Shown here piece after piece: positions 8,374-17,036 of a stretch of 64,000 nt of DNA. The notes under the pieces were generated by a model. That model was not told the DNA's origin, ran no database searches, and saw only the letters and a program-made list of their open reading frames with translations. The stretch comes from Helicobacter sp. NHP19-003 (GTDB taxonomy: Bacteria > Campylobacterota > Campylobacteria > Campylobacterales > Helicobacteraceae), in the NCBI RefSeq assembly GCF_019703305.1, contig NZ_AP024814.1, positions 930,001-994,000 of the forward strand. The letters are read 5' to 3'. Each line of letters begins with the position of its first letter. Position 1 is the first letter of the stretch. Made by a program: the position numbers and the translations under genes.

Positions 8374-9380
8374 TCCCTTTAGTTGTGGCAGAACTCAGCG
8401 CAAACCACGCGCACTCCCTAGACACCGCCGAGAAGTCCTTGCTTGTACTTAAAAATATGGGCGTGGGGGCGGCAAAACTGCAAACCTACACCCCAGACTG
8501 CCTGACCTTGCCCCTAGATAAACCCCCCTTCATCATTCAAGGTACGCTTTGGGACAAGCAAAGCTTGTATGCGCTTTATCAAGAAGCCGCCATGCCCCTA
8601 GAGTGGCACAAGCCCCTCTTTGCGCTCGCTAAAAGCCTAGACTTGTGCCTCTTTAGCTCGGTTTTTAGCCCTAAGGGCTTGGAGTTGTTAGAAAGCCTAG
8701 ACTGCCCCATTTATAAAATTGCCAGCTTTGAGATCACGGATTTAGAATTGTTGCGCCAAGTTGCCAGCACCAAAAAGCCCCTAATTCTATCCACAGGCAT
8801 CGCCACGCATGAAAATATCTTAGACGCTTTAGAAGTGTGCCACAAGGTGGGCAATGCAGACATTACCCTTTTAAAATGCACCAGTGCCTACCCCGCCTCA
8901 CTGCAAGACGCGAATTTACTAGCCATGCCTAAATTACAAGAGCTTTACAACACAGATTATGGCTTAAGCGATCACACTTTAGGGCATCTTAGTGCCATCA
9001 TCGCCACCACTCTAGGTGCAAGCGTGATCGAAAAGCATTTTATGCTGGATAAAAGTTTAAAAACCCCAGACAGCGCCTTTAGCTTAGACACTGAGGAATT
9101 CAGCGCGTTAGTAGAAGCTGTGCGCCAAACCAAAGAAGCTCTAGGCAGCCCCAATCCGCCTCAAAAAGAGCTAAAGGGAGCGCAGTTTGCGCGCTCTCTC
9201 TTTGTGGTTAAAGCCCTTAAAAAGGGCGAAACTCTCACTAAAGAGCACATTAAAGCCCTGCGCCCAAACGCCGGCCTTGCCCCCAAATATTTAGATCAAG
9301 TTTTAGGGCAAAGGGTGCTAAGGGATTTAGAAGTGGGGCATGCTTTGAGCTGGCAAGATTTACTCCACCCCTTCAGCTAA
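8370..9380 (+). CDS. pseI: Pseudaminic acid synthase
   Basis: Condenses the 6-deoxy sugar with phosphoenolpyruvate to give pseudaminic acid. The 336-residue product has the NeuB-type TIM barrel (VAELSANHAHS near the start, YKIASFEITDLELLRQVASTKKPLILSTG, LLKCTSAYPA, GLSDHTLG, VIEKHFMLD). The C-terminal SAF antifreeze-like domain follows from about residue 270 (FARSLFVVKALKKGETLTKEHI). Start chosen at the ATG overlapping the pseH stop. Its last 21 bases overlap the end of the converging fur gene. Confidence 0.94.
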   Translation: MIPLVVAELSANHAHSLDTAEKSLLVLKNMGVGAAKLQTYTPDCLTLPLDKPPFIIQGTLWDKQSLYALYQEAAMPLEWHKPLFALAKSLDLCLFSSVFSPKGLELLESLDCPIYKIASFEITDLELLRQVASTKKPLILSTGIATHENILDALEVCHKVGNADITLLKCTSAYPASLQDANLLAMPKLQELYNTDYGLSDHTLGHLSAIIATTLGASVIEKHFMLDKSLKTPDSAFSLDTEEFSALVEAVRQTKEALGSPNPPQKELKGAQFARSLFVVKALKKGETLTKEHIKALRPNAGLAPKYLDQVLGQRVLRDLEVGHALSWQDLLHPFS

Positions 9381-9815
9381 ACATTTAGAGCAAACCACGA
9401 ATAATTTCATGTCGTGGCTCACTAATTTAGCCTTGTGCCTTTTGGCGACTTGGTTTTGCCGCTCCTCGATCTCGTGGTCTACAAACTCAATGATGTCCCC
9501 GCAGTGCAAACAAATGATGTGGTCGTGGTGCTCTTTGGCGGCGATCTCATAGCGTCTGCCGTTTTTGTTTGTTTCGAGTGTATAAATAAAGTTTTCTTTT
9601 TCTAAGAAATTTAAGATGCGGTAGACCGAAGAGATGCTGGTGTTCTTGTCGTTTTGACGGATGCTTTGCGTGATCTCTTCAGGGCTTAAGTGCGTCCCAC
9701 TTTTATACAGCACGCTCACCACTTCCTCGCGTTGTTTAGAGTTTTTAAGCCCATTTTTACGAATCGCCAAACGCAACCGTTCTAAAATGGATTCTAAAGT
9801 TTCTAGTCGGTTCAT
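9360..9815 (-). CDS. fur: Ferric uptake regulator Fur
   Basis: Iron-responsive DNA-binding regulator, 151 residues. The N-terminal winged helix contains GLKNSKQREEVVSVLYKSGTHLSPEEI and NTSISSVYRILNFLEKENFI. The metal-binding half has EHHDHIICLHCGDIIEFVDHEIE with the CxxC pair, and a second CxxC (CSKC) near the end. AAAGGAG lies six bases before the ATG at 9815, which fixes the start. It nearly matches my memory of H. pylori Fur across the whole length. In H. pylori, Fur acts with iron on feoB-type genes and without iron on pfr; both targets lie within 7 kb here. The gene converges on pseI with a 21-base overlap. Confidence 0.95.
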   Translation of the reverse strand: MNRLETLESILERLRLAIRKNGLKNSKQREEVVSVLYKSGTHLSPEEITQSIRQNDKNTSISSVYRILNFLEKENFIYTLETNKNGRRYEIAAKEHHDHIICLHCGDIIEFVDHEIEERQNQVAKRHKAKLVSHDMKLFVVCSKCLAEGVE

Positions 9816-9858
9816 GCTAACTCCTTTAATGCCCCCCTGATGAAGAACGAAAAGCACC

Positions 9859-9864
9859 ATTATA
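9859..9864 (-). promoter_or_regulatory. -10 box of fur
   Basis: Minus-strand TATAAT (in GTGTATAATGG), about 45 bases ahead of the fur start. It lies in the 142-base divergent region shared with tlpD. Confidence 0.55.
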
Positions 9865-9922
9865 CACAAAATGTGGTGAATATAGCTTGGTCGCCTAAAT
9901 GCGTAAAATTGAAAATTTGGGG

Positions 9923-9928
9923 TATAAT
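9923..9928 (+). promoter_or_regulatory. -10 box of tlpD
   Basis: Plus-strand TATAAT in GGGTATAATC, 29 bases ahead of the tlpD ATG, with a GAAAGG ribosome site between them. Confidence 0.6.
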
Positions 9929-9957
9929 CAAGGGCACTTGTTTTGAAAGGTTGTGGT

Positions 9958-11268
9958 ATGTTTTTTGGCAATAAGGACTTGGCAAAGCAGTTGGCAAATA
10001 AAGATGCAGAGATCAAGACTTTAGAGAAGAAGTTGGATTTTTACCAACAGCTCTTGGATTTGTGCAGCCATATGGGCTTCATCGGCATTAAAGATCATAA
10101 AATTGTGTTTAAAAACGGCGATGTCGTGGACTTAGTCGGGATCGACAGCAAAACCAGCGATCTTAGCACCCCCAACCAAGATTTTAGTTTGAATAACCGC
10201 TTGTATAAAACCAAGAGCAAGCACATTGATGACACGCTTTACCATTCCATTACAGAAACAATGGACTTGTTTACAGAGTGCGGCAAAAATCGCATTTTTA
10301 ATCTCTACTACACGAGCATGTGTGAGGGGCTTGAGGGGCTTGAGGGCACAATGCAAGATATATTTAAAAGTACAGACGGCCTCACTAAGGCGGCTAAAGA
10401 TGGGAGCCAACACTCTCAGGAGATGATCGAGAAGCTCACTAAAGCCAGCAGCAACATCAATAGTCTTTACGAGAAAATGCAAAACGCCACAACTTTAGCC
10501 GACTCGCTCAACCAACGCAGCAGCGAGATCACGCAGGTGATTTCTCTCATTGACGACATCGCCGAACAAACCAATTTATTAGCCCTAAATGCGGCCATTG
10601 AAGCCGCCAGGGCGGGCGAGCACGGACGGGGTTTTGCTGTGGTCGCCGATGAAGTGCGCAAGTTGGCCGAAAAAACCCAAAAAGCGACCAAAGAGATCGC
10701 CGTGGTGGTTAAATCCATGCAACAAGAAGCCAGCGACATCCAAACAAACACCCACGACACCAACGCCACCGCCGAAGTGATCAAAAACGATGTGGATGAC
10801 ATCAAAAGCATTGCCCAAACCAGCCTCATCGGCGCAGACGCTGCACAATATTCGATCGATAACCTAAACAACCTAGCCTTTTGCAGTTTAGCCAAGACCG
10901 ACCATGTCGTTTACAAGGCAAATTTATACGGCGTGATCTTCAACATCCCCAACAACTTTAAAATTGTGGATGGGCACAATTGCCGCCTAGGCAAGTGGTA
11001 TTACGAGGGCGATGGCAAGACACGCTTCAGCAACACGCCTAGCTACCGCTCCCTAGAGCCCTTCCACAACAGTTTGCACGACGACGCTAACCAGCTGGTG
11101 GATATGCTCAAAGACCGTGTTAGCGTAGCCTCAGAAACCGTTGAAAAATCCATTAGTGCGATCGAGCAGTGCTCTAAAAATGTCCGAGACACCATTGACA
11201 AAATGTTTGACGAAAAACAAAAAGAATTGAAGAAAGAGATTACAAATATTTTAGGACAACACCAGTAG
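9958..11268 (+). CDS. tlpD: Cytosolic chemoreceptor with CZB zinc-binding domain (TlpD)
   Basis: Soluble methyl-accepting chemotaxis protein, 436 residues and without membrane segments. An N-terminal coiled coil (residues 1-40, [21 protein letters not shown]) leads to the signalling hairpin with the highly conserved tip [38 protein letters not shown] (about 205-243). The C-terminal CZB domain has [14 protein letters not shown] and the later FHNSLHDDA, supplying the His/Cys zinc ligands. H. pylori TlpD signals avoidance of oxidants and energy stress. The ATG at 9958 has GAAAGG seven bases upstream; a TTG at 9943 is less likely. Followed directly by bioF, as in H. pylori. Confidence 0.93.
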   Translation: MFFGNKDLAKQLANKDAEIKTLEKKLDFYQQLLDLCSHMGFIGIKDHKIVFKNGDVVDLVGIDSKTSDLSTPNQDFSLNNRLYKTKSKHIDDTLYHSITETMDLFTECGKNRIFNLYYTSMCEGLEGLEGTMQDIFKSTDGLTKAAKDGSQHSQEMIEKLTKASSNINSLYEKMQNATTLADSLNQRSSEITQVISLIDDIAEQTNLLALNAAIEAARAGEHGRGFAVVADEVRKLAEKTQKATKEIAVVVKSMQQEASDIQTNTHDTNATAEVIKNDVDDIKSIAQTSLIGADAAQYSIDNLNNLAFCSLAKTDHVVYKANLYGVIFNIPNNFKIVDGHNCRLGKWYYEGDGKTRFSNTPSYRSLEPFHNSLHDDANQLVDMLKDRVSVASETVEKSISAIEQCSKNVRDTIDKMFDEKQKELKKEITNILGQHQ

Positions 11269-12384
11269 TTGCCCAGCTATGCTTTTGAACTCAAGGCCTT
11301 AAAGCGGGCGGGCTTACATAGAGAGCGTCGCCTCTATCCCCCAAACTTGGCCGACTTTGCCTCTAACGACTATTTGGGCTTAGGCGGCCGCAAGGACTTA
11401 TTGCAAAAAGCTTTTAATCTTTTGCAAGGGCAACACCCCCACGCCCCTAAGGCGTCTATGCTTGTGAATGGCTACCACCCTTTGCACCACGAGTTAGAGA
11501 GCTATTTATGCCAGCTCTTGGGCTTTGGGGCTTGCGTGTTGGTGGGGAGTGGGTTTTTAGGCAATGTGGCGCTGATCGAGGCTTTGGTGCGCCCTAATGA
11601 TGTACTCTTCATGGATGCACACTACCACGCCAGCGGGCAGTTCATCGCCAAAAAATCCAAAAACACCATCTTTTTTCAACACAATGACTCTAAAGACTTG
11701 CAAGCTAAGTTAGCACAGCATAAACCTAAGGGGCGGGTTTTGATCGCCATTGAGGGGGTGTATTCTATGGATGGCCACATTGTGCCCCTAGAAATTTTAG
11801 AGTGTGCTAGAGAGCACAACGCTCATTTAATTTTAGACGAAGCCCACAGCTTAGGCACGATCGGGGCAAACTTAAAGGGGGTTTTAGAGCATTACAACCT
11901 CAAGCCCACAGAAACAACAATCATTTTGGGCACTTTTTCTAAAGCCTATGGAAGTTATGGGGCATTCATCGGGGCGAGCCCAGAAATTATAGACTTCTTA
12001 TGCAACCGGGCTAAAAGCATCATTTACACCACAAGCCTATCCGTACTCGACACCGCTTTAAGTCTCGTGAATATGGAGGAGGTTTATCAAGACTCAAGCC
12101 CCTTTGTGGCGTTACTAGAGCAAATGCGTGGCTGTGTGGGGGGCTTTGGCTGGCAGACCAAGAGCTGTATTTTAACCTTGCCCTTTGCCAATATCCAAAG
12201 CTTGCTAGAAGCACAAGAGAATCTATTAAAAGAGGGGTTCATTTGCGGGGCAATCCGTCCCCCCACAACGGAAAAGCCCCTGCTGCGTGTGGGCTTGAAC
12301 GTCCAACCCACAAACACTATGGGGCTTTTAAAAAACCTGTGTGGGCGTTTGCAAGAACTTATTTGCCGAAGCGGCCACCTGTAG
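11269..12384 (+). CDS. bioF: 8-amino-7-oxononanoate synthase-type PLP enzyme
   Basis: Alpha-oxoamine synthase family enzyme (371 residues), most likely BioF, which joins pimeloyl thioester and alanine in biotin synthesis. Visible motifs: FASNDYLGL near residue 30, [31 protein letters not shown] for cofactor binding, and [14 protein letters not shown] carrying the Schiff-base lysine. The likely start is the TTG at 11269, immediately after the tlpD stop; no in-frame ATG fits. 2-amino-3-ketobutyrate CoA ligase (Kbl) is the main alternative within the family. Its 3' end overlaps the converging amiF by 26 bases. Confidence 0.85.
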   Translation: MPSYAFELKALKRAGLHRERRLYPPNLADFASNDYLGLGGRKDLLQKAFNLLQGQHPHAPKASMLVNGYHPLHHELESYLCQLLGFGACVLVGSGFLGNVALIEALVRPNDVLFMDAHYHASGQFIAKKSKNTIFFQHNDSKDLQAKLAQHKPKGRVLIAIEGVYSMDGHIVPLEILECAREHNAHLILDEAHSLGTIGANLKGVLEHYNLKPTETTIILGTFSKAYGSYGAFIGASPEIIDFLCNRAKSIIYTTSLSVLDTALSLVNMEEVYQDSSPFVALLEQMRGCVGGFGWQTKSCILTLPFANIQSLLEAQENLLKEGFICGAIRPPTTEKPLLRVGLNVQPTNTMGLLKNLCGRLQELICRSGHL

Positions 12385-13363
12385 TGGGGTAGCCATAAAT
12401 AGAGCCGTCTTTGATTTTCATGTGGTCTTCCCAAGGCAATTTATATTTGCCTGCGGCTAGGTCTTTAATGTAGGTCAAGCCCGCATCGCTTTCCCCGCCC
12501 GGTTTAGCCACATATCCGCGGTGGCCTAGATTGTAGATGTTGTTTTCCAAGCCCCAGCTTAGGCGGGCATTGTCTGCCATTTTGGGGTAGATTTCGCCAG
12601 TAACGATCTCCCAAGGGTTGCGATGGCTCTGTACTAGAGTTGTACCATCGAAGTTACAGATTTGCCCTTCCCCGAAGTAGTAAAAGACATTGTCATAGCC
12701 GGCGAGATTCACGCTCACGGTGTACATCAAGTTGTGCCATGCGTTGGAGCGGTTGGTGAGAATCCATTGGTCATTGACTTGAGTGCTGTAACCTGAGATG
12801 CGGATATAGACATTGCACCCCTTGTAGGCAGCTTCCCTAGCGAGCTCAGGAATCATGCCATCGTGGCAGATACACACGGCGAGTTTTGAACCCCCAGGGC
12901 CTTCGCACACGGGCATGCCTAAATCCCCAGGGTACCAAGGTTCAATGGGATTCCACGGGAAGAGTTTGCGGTATTTTAGGATAATCTCGCCCTGGGGGTT
13001 GATAATGATGGCAGTGTTGTAAGGGTTCTTGTTGGCATCGGGGTTGCGTTCCATGACAGAAAACACCCCATAAACTTTGGCCTCTTTACACGCTTTGGCG
13101 TACATCTCGGTTTCTTTGCCCGGTACATCGAGTAAGAACTCCTCGCTAAGCCACTTAGCGGTGTTCAAGCCTTGCGTGCTGTATTCGGGGAAAATGATGA
13201 GCTCCACGCCCGGATAGCCTGCTTTAGTGGCGTGCAAAGTTCTAATGATGCTTTCAATGTTGTGATCAATGTCCTTGCGGCTATTCACAACGGGGACAGG
13301 GAACTGGATTGCAGCGACCAAAAAACCTTCAATGGGCTTACCCATACTTCCGATGCTTCCCAT
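12359..13363 (-). CDS. amiF: Formamidase AmiF
   Basis: Cytosolic nitrilase-superfamily enzyme that hydrolyses formamide to formate and ammonia. It is 334 residues, the same length as H. pylori AmiF. The Glu-Lys-Cys catalytic set is visible: Glu in [10 protein letters not shown], Lys in YRKLFPWNP, and Cys in [19 protein letters not shown] lies upstream of the ATG at 13363. Ammonia production supports acid resistance and nitrogen supply in gastric Helicobacter. It follows pfr on the same strand with a terminator-like hairpin between them. No amiE paralogue is seen in the window. Confidence 0.95.
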   Translation of the reverse strand: MGSIGSMGKPIEGFLVAAIQFPVPVVNSRKDIDHNIESIIRTLHATKAGYPGVELIIFPEYSTQGLNTAKWLSEEFLLDVPGKETEMYAKACKEAKVYGVFSVMERNPDANKNPYNTAIIINPQGEIILKYRKLFPWNPIEPWYPGDLGMPVCEGPGGSKLAVCICHDGMIPELAREAAYKGCNVYIRISGYSTQVNDQWILTNRSNAWHNLMYTVSVNLAGYDNVFYYFGEGQICNFDGTTLVQSHRNPWEIVTGEIYPKMADNARLSWGLENNIYNLGHRGYVAKPGGESDAGLTYIKDLAAGKYKLPWEDHMKIKDGSIYGYPTTGGRFGK

Positions 13364-13394
13364 GAGATGCTCCTTTTGCTGTTGTTATTTTATT

Positions 13395-13408
13395 GTGTTT
13401 TGCAACAC
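13395..13408. promoter_or_regulatory. Short inverted repeat upstream of amiF
   Basis: GTGTT-TTGC-AACAC, a perfect 5-bp dyad, lies about 35-45 bases ahead of the amiF start and just upstream of a TAAAAT-like -10 (minus strand, 13387-13392). It could be an operator. It does not match the Fur or NikR consensus I know, so the binder is unknown. Confidence 0.3.
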
Positions 13409-13474
13409 GGGGTATATGGTAGACTTGGAGCTTTAACGTTGGGTAAATGTGAAAAAAAGGGAGGATGGGGGGAT

Positions 13475-13480
13475 ATTATA
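13475..13480 (-). promoter_or_regulatory. Candidate amiF promoter -10
   Basis: Minus-strand TATAAT (CTTTATAATATCC), directly after the terminator-like hairpin that follows pfr. It would give amiF a leader of about 100 bases. The TAAAAT at 13387-13392 is an alternative nearer start. Confidence 0.45.
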
Positions 13481-13482
13481 AA

Positions 13483-13499
13483 GAGAGGCGATGCCTCCC
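13483..13499 (-). terminator. Terminator-like hairpin after pfr
   Basis: A 7-bp stem (GGGAGGC/GCCTCTC with one G-U pair) around a 3-base loop begins 14 bases after the pfr stop on the minus strand and is followed by a short T-rich stretch. It would separate pfr from amiF. Confidence 0.5.
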
Positions 13500-13512
13500 T
13501 CCCCCATAGGCG

Positions 13513-14007
13513 TTACTTCTTGGCGATGTTGCGGATGTATTGATCGGCAAGATAAAGCCCATGGCCGCTCTCACCCATGAGTTTGATTTTGTCTAAGATG
13601 TTTTTAAACAAGACCTCTTCTTCGTGTTGCTCGGCAACATACCATTGCAAGAAATTAAAGGTTGCGTAGTCTTTGTGGGCGAGCATGTGGTCCACTAGGC
13701 TGTTGATGGAGTGGGTGATGTGCTGCTCGTGTTTATAAGCCTTTTCAAAGATTTCCACCAAACTTTTAAACTCATGTTCGGGGGCCTTAACTTCTTTTAG
13801 ATGCACGCCCACTTCGTTTTCGTTGAGATAAGTGATGATTTTTGTCGCATGTGCATATTCATCGCTGGCGTGATCGAATAAGAACAACCCTGACCCATCA
13901 AAGCCATGGGTGTAGCACCAAGAGCTCATGCTCATGTAAAGATTGGCTGAGTAGAACTCGTCCATCACTTGTCCGTTGAGTAATTTCGCAGTTTCTTGAG
14001 GCAACAT
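13513..14007 (-). CDS. pfr: Non-haem ferritin Pfr
   Basis: Iron-storage ferritin, 164 residues, assembling into a 24-subunit shell. The four-helix bundle is clear: DEFYSANLYMSMSSWCYTHGFDGSGLFLFDHASDEYAHATKIITYL, then HEQHITHSINSLVDHML and FNFLQWYVAEQHEEE, which supply the ferroxidase Glu and His residues. AAAGGAG precedes the ATG at 14007. In H. pylori, pfr is the classic target of apo-Fur repression, and fur lies about 4 kb away here. feoB is next upstream on the same strand. Confidence 0.95.
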   Translation of the reverse strand: MLPQETAKLLNGQVMDEFYSANLYMSMSSWCYTHGFDGSGLFLFDHASDEYAHATKIITYLNENEVGVHLKEVKAPEHEFKSLVEIFEKAYKHEQHITHSINSLVDHMLAHKDYATFNFLQWYVAEQHEEEVLFKNILDKIKLMGESGHGLYLADQYIRNIAKK

Positions 14008-14036
14008 AAAAACTCCTTTTGTTGGTTTGTATCATT

Positions 14037-14042
14037 ATTATA
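14037..14042 (-). promoter_or_regulatory. -10 box of pfr
   Basis: Minus-strand TATAAT (GGCTATAATAATGATAC), 30 bases ahead of the start. The AT-rich TAATAATGAT run over the likely start site could be an apo-Fur contact region by analogy with H. pylori, but no operator was tested. Confidence 0.6.
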
Positions 14043-14103
14043 GCCTAAATGAGAAAATAAAGTCAAGATTTTTAGCCCCTAATTTCTCAAAATACCTAGA
14101 ACT

Positions 14104-15978
14104 TTAAGAAATTATGAGTCTGGTTAGTCCATAGGCAATCAGAGCAAAGATATAAGCCACCGCTGTGGTGAAAACAAAGAGATAGACCACGAATTTAAAA
14201 CCCCCTGCTTCCTTGCCAAAGGTGATGGTCGCCGCGAAACAAGGGATGTAAAACATGACAAAGACGATGAAAGCCAAGGCAGAGGGCAGGCTCACGCTCT
14301 GCTTTAGGGCGAGTTTAGGCTCTTTCTCCCCCGCATACAGCACCGCCAAAGTGGACACCACCACTTCCTTAGCCATAAATCCCGCAACTAAAGATACGGA
14401 TAAACGCCAATCAAAATCCATTGGTTTAAACACCCCATCAATGCCCCGCCCGACTCGCCCCACAAAGCTATTTTCCAGGCCCTCTTTGTCTAGCTTTTCT
14501 TGCAAGCTTTGCAAGGCTTGCTCTTTGGCTTGGGGGCTTAAAGGACTTGCTTGTAGGTGCGTCTTAGCGGTGTTGTAGGGAGCTAAGTCGGGCTTGGGGT
14601 ATTTGGAGGCAAACCAAATTAAAAGCGAGCCAGCCAAAATATAAGTCCCCGCCTTCTTGATATAAGAAAGGCTTTTGGTGTAAATGCCAAAGTAAAGCAC
14701 TTTAGCACTTGGCATGCGGTATTTTGGCATTTCCATCACAAAGGACTCTTGTTTACCCCTAAAGATGCTCAAGTTTAAGAATTTTGCCATCAGCAAAGCC
14801 ACCACAGCCCCCAAAACATAAATGGCAAAGAGCACGAGGCTGGCATATTTTTGGGGAAAGAACGAGCCGACAAAAAGGACATAAATGGGCAACCTTGCAC
14901 TGCAACTCATAAAGCCGATGACAAATAAAGTGATGAGCCTTTCGTGCTGGTTTTGCAGGGTGCGGGTTGCCATGTAGGCAGGCACAGAACAGCCAAAGCC
15001 TGTAACAAGGGGGATAAAACTCTTGCCATGCAAGCCAAACTTATGCAAAATCCCATCGAGTAGAAAGGCTACACGGCTCATATACCCCGTGCCCTCCAAA
15101 AGTCCGATGCCTAGATACAAAATGGCAATGAGGGGCAGAAAGGACAGCACTGCCCCTACTCCCGCCACCACACCATCGCTCAGCATGGAGGCGATTTGCG
15201 GGTTAGAGATGTGCTCTTTTAAACTTTGGCTCAAAAAAGCAAAGAAACGATCCACCAAGTCCTGCCCCAATCCACCCACAAAAAAGCTTAAGACAAAGAC
15301 AAGAAACATCAAACTTAAGAAAATAGGCAAGCCATAGTATTCGTGTAAAAAGAGACGGTCGAGTTTGCTGGTGGGGGTGGGCTTGGTTTGTCGACTCACT
15401 TCCTTGGCAAGTTGCTTGCAAAATTGCAAATCGGCTTGAGTGGGTTTTAGGTTTGGGTGGTCGGCACTTTTGGTGGGCTGGGGGGCGTTGTGTAAGTCAA
15501 TGATGGCATCGAGCAAGGCGGTGATGTTGGTGCGTTTGTAGGCGGAGGTGGGGATGCAGGGGGCGTTTAGCTTTTGCTCTAAAGTGTCGGTGTCTATCTC
15601 TAGGCCTTCCTTTTGCGCTTCATCAAACATGTTTAAGGCGAGCAAGGTTTTGTGGGGCAACTTTAAAATTTGCATGCTTAGGGCTAAGTTGCGCTCTAAA
15701 TTCGTGCAATCAAGGACATTTAAGATTAAATCGTAATGCTCGGTGTCTAAAAACTCTCTTGTGAGCTTTTCTTCTAGGGTGAAGCCACTTAGAGCGTAAA
15801 TACCGGGTAGGTCTATGATGGTGATTTGTGTACCTTTATGGATGGTCTGCACTTGGGTTTTTTCAACCGTCACGCCCGCAAAATTGCCGACCTTTAAATG
15901 TGCTCCGCTGAGGGCATTGATGAGTGCACTTTTGCCAACATTAGGTTGCCCCACTAGGGCAACAATGATTTCTTGCAT
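14104..15978 (-). CDS. feoB: Ferrous iron transporter FeoB
   Basis: Inner-membrane Fe2+ importer of 624 residues. The N-terminal G domain has G1 GQPNVGKSALINAL, G3 DLPGIYALSG and G4 NMFD, followed by a GDI-like helical domain (about 170-210). The membrane domain has two Gate-type motifs: FIPLVTGFGCSVPAYMATRTL (about 330-350) with the conserved Cys, and FYIPCFAATITFGKEAGG (about 575-590), also with Cys. Length is close to the 642 residues of H. pylori FeoB. Transcribed alone, upstream of pfr, from a TATAAT promoter near 16014. Fur control is likely from family knowledge, but only a weak A/T-rich candidate site is visible. Confidence 0.95.
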   Translation of the reverse strand: MQEIIVALVGQPNVGKSALINALSGAHLKVGNFAGVTVEKTQVQTIHKGTQITIIDLPGIYALSGFTLEEKLTREFLDTEHYDLILNVLDCTNLERNLALSMQILKLPHKTLLALNMFDEAQKEGLEIDTDTLEQKLNAPCIPTSAYKRTNITALLDAIIDLHNAPQPTKSADHPNLKPTQADLQFCKQLAKEVSRQTKPTPTSKLDRLFLHEYYGLPIFLSLMFLVFVLSFFVGGLGQDLVDRFFAFLSQSLKEHISNPQIASMLSDGVVAGVGAVLSFLPLIAILYLGIGLLEGTGYMSRVAFLLDGILHKFGLHGKSFIPLVTGFGCSVPAYMATRTLQNQHERLITLFVIGFMSCSARLPIYVLFVGSFFPQKYASLVLFAIYVLGAVVALLMAKFLNLSIFRGKQESFVMEMPKYRMPSAKVLYFGIYTKSLSYIKKAGTYILAGSLLIWFASKYPKPDLAPYNTAKTHLQASPLSPQAKEQALQSLQEKLDKEGLENSFVGRVGRGIDGVFKPMDFDWRLSVSLVAGFMAKEVVVSTLAVLYAGEKEPKLALKQSVSLPSALAFIVFVMFYIPCFAATITFGKEAGGFKFVVYLFVFTTAVAYIFALIAYGLTRLIIS

Positions 15979-16013
15979 GGTTGACCTTAATGACTATGAA
16001 AATGAAAACCTAA

Positions 16014-16019
16014 ATTATA
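16014..16019 (-). promoter_or_regulatory. -10 box of feoB
   Basis: Minus-strand TATAAT (GATATAATTTAGG), 36 bases ahead of the feoB ATG. The leader ATTTTCATTTTCATAGTCATT is a loose Fur-box-like A/T-rich stretch. Confidence 0.5.
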
Positions 16020-16061
16020 TCTAAAGTTTTGCTAAAATTGGAAATTCGGCGAAAGGATATC

Positions 16062-17036
16062 ATGGAACAAGAATTTAGCGTAACAGAAATGGAGCGTTTG
16101 GATCACTTTTTAGCCACGCATTTAGGCGTGTCGTCTAACCAAGTTTTGCAATGCATCAAGGCGGGGTGTGTGCGTGTGAACTCTAAGGCTTGCAACAAGG
16201 GGGGGGTGAAGTTAAAAGCGGGTGATTTAGTGGGTTTTACTCCCCCAAAGGCACAAGCAAAGCCCCCTTGTACGCCTTTAGATTTTGAGGTGATTTATGA
16301 GGATGCGGACATTTTGGTGTTGAATAAACCGCCAAATTTGGTGGTGCACCCTGCTAAGGGTGTGTGTGCGCCGACTCTATTAGATCATCTAAGGGAAAAG
16401 GGCTACAGCTTGTCTAACTTAAACGGAGAGTTGCGCTGTGGGATCGTACACCGCTTAGACAAGGACACGAGCGGAGCGATCTTGGTGGCTAAAAACAACG
16501 CTACCCACGCCCACTTAGCCGAGCAACTAAAGAGCAAAGAAATGGGGCGCTACTACCTAGCCATTTTAAGCACCCCCTTAAACGCGCCCGCTAAGGTGGA
16601 GTGTAACTTAGGCAGACATCCCAAGAACCGCTTGAAGATGACAAACCTAAACGCCCTGCGCCAAGAGATCAAGGGGGGGAAGTGGTCTAAAAGTGTTTTT
16701 ATGCCTCTTGCCACCAACCCCAAAGGGCAACAACTCATCGCCGTAAAGCTTTATAGCGGGCGCACACACCAAATCCGCGCGCATTTGGAGAGCCTAAACC
16801 GCCACATTGTGGGCGACCCCCTTTATGGACAAGCCGACAACTACAAAGGGCGGATTTTGCTCCACGCCTATTTGCTCTATTGCACACACCCTAGCACGAG
16901 TCAAAGATTGCTTTTTAAAGCCCAAATTTTGCCTGATATGCTAGAATACCTAGACATTAATTTTCAAGGGGTTTCGTGGGATGCACTTTTACAGGAATGC
17001 CATATTTTTGATTTGTTCAGGGCTGATTTTGAGTAA
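16062..17036 (+). CDS. RluD/RluA-family ribosomal RNA pseudouridine synthase
   Basis: Converts uridines to pseudouridine in rRNA. The 324-residue product has an N-terminal S4 RNA-binding domain (RLDHFLATHLGVSSNQVLQCIKAGCVRVN) and the catalytic domain with HRLDKDTSGAILVAKN, which holds the catalytic Asp, plus SGRTHQIRAHLESLNRHIVGDPLYG. The ATG at 16062 has GAAAGGA just upstream and a TAAAAT -10 near 16033. RluD is the best subfamily guess from the S4 domain. The next gene starts inside its last 56 bases. Confidence 0.88.
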   Translation: MEQEFSVTEMERLDHFLATHLGVSSNQVLQCIKAGCVRVNSKACNKGGVKLKAGDLVGFTPPKAQAKPPCTPLDFEVIYEDADILVLNKPPNLVVHPAKGVCAPTLLDHLREKGYSLSNLNGELRCGIVHRLDKDTSGAILVAKNNATHAHLAEQLKSKEMGRYYLAILSTPLNAPAKVECNLGRHPKNRLKMTNLNALRQEIKGGKWSKSVFMPLATNPKGQQLIAVKLYSGRTHQIRAHLESLNRHIVGDPLYGQADNYKGRILLHAYLLYCTHPSTSQRLLFKAQILPDMLEYLDINFQGVSWDALLQECHIFDLFRADFE

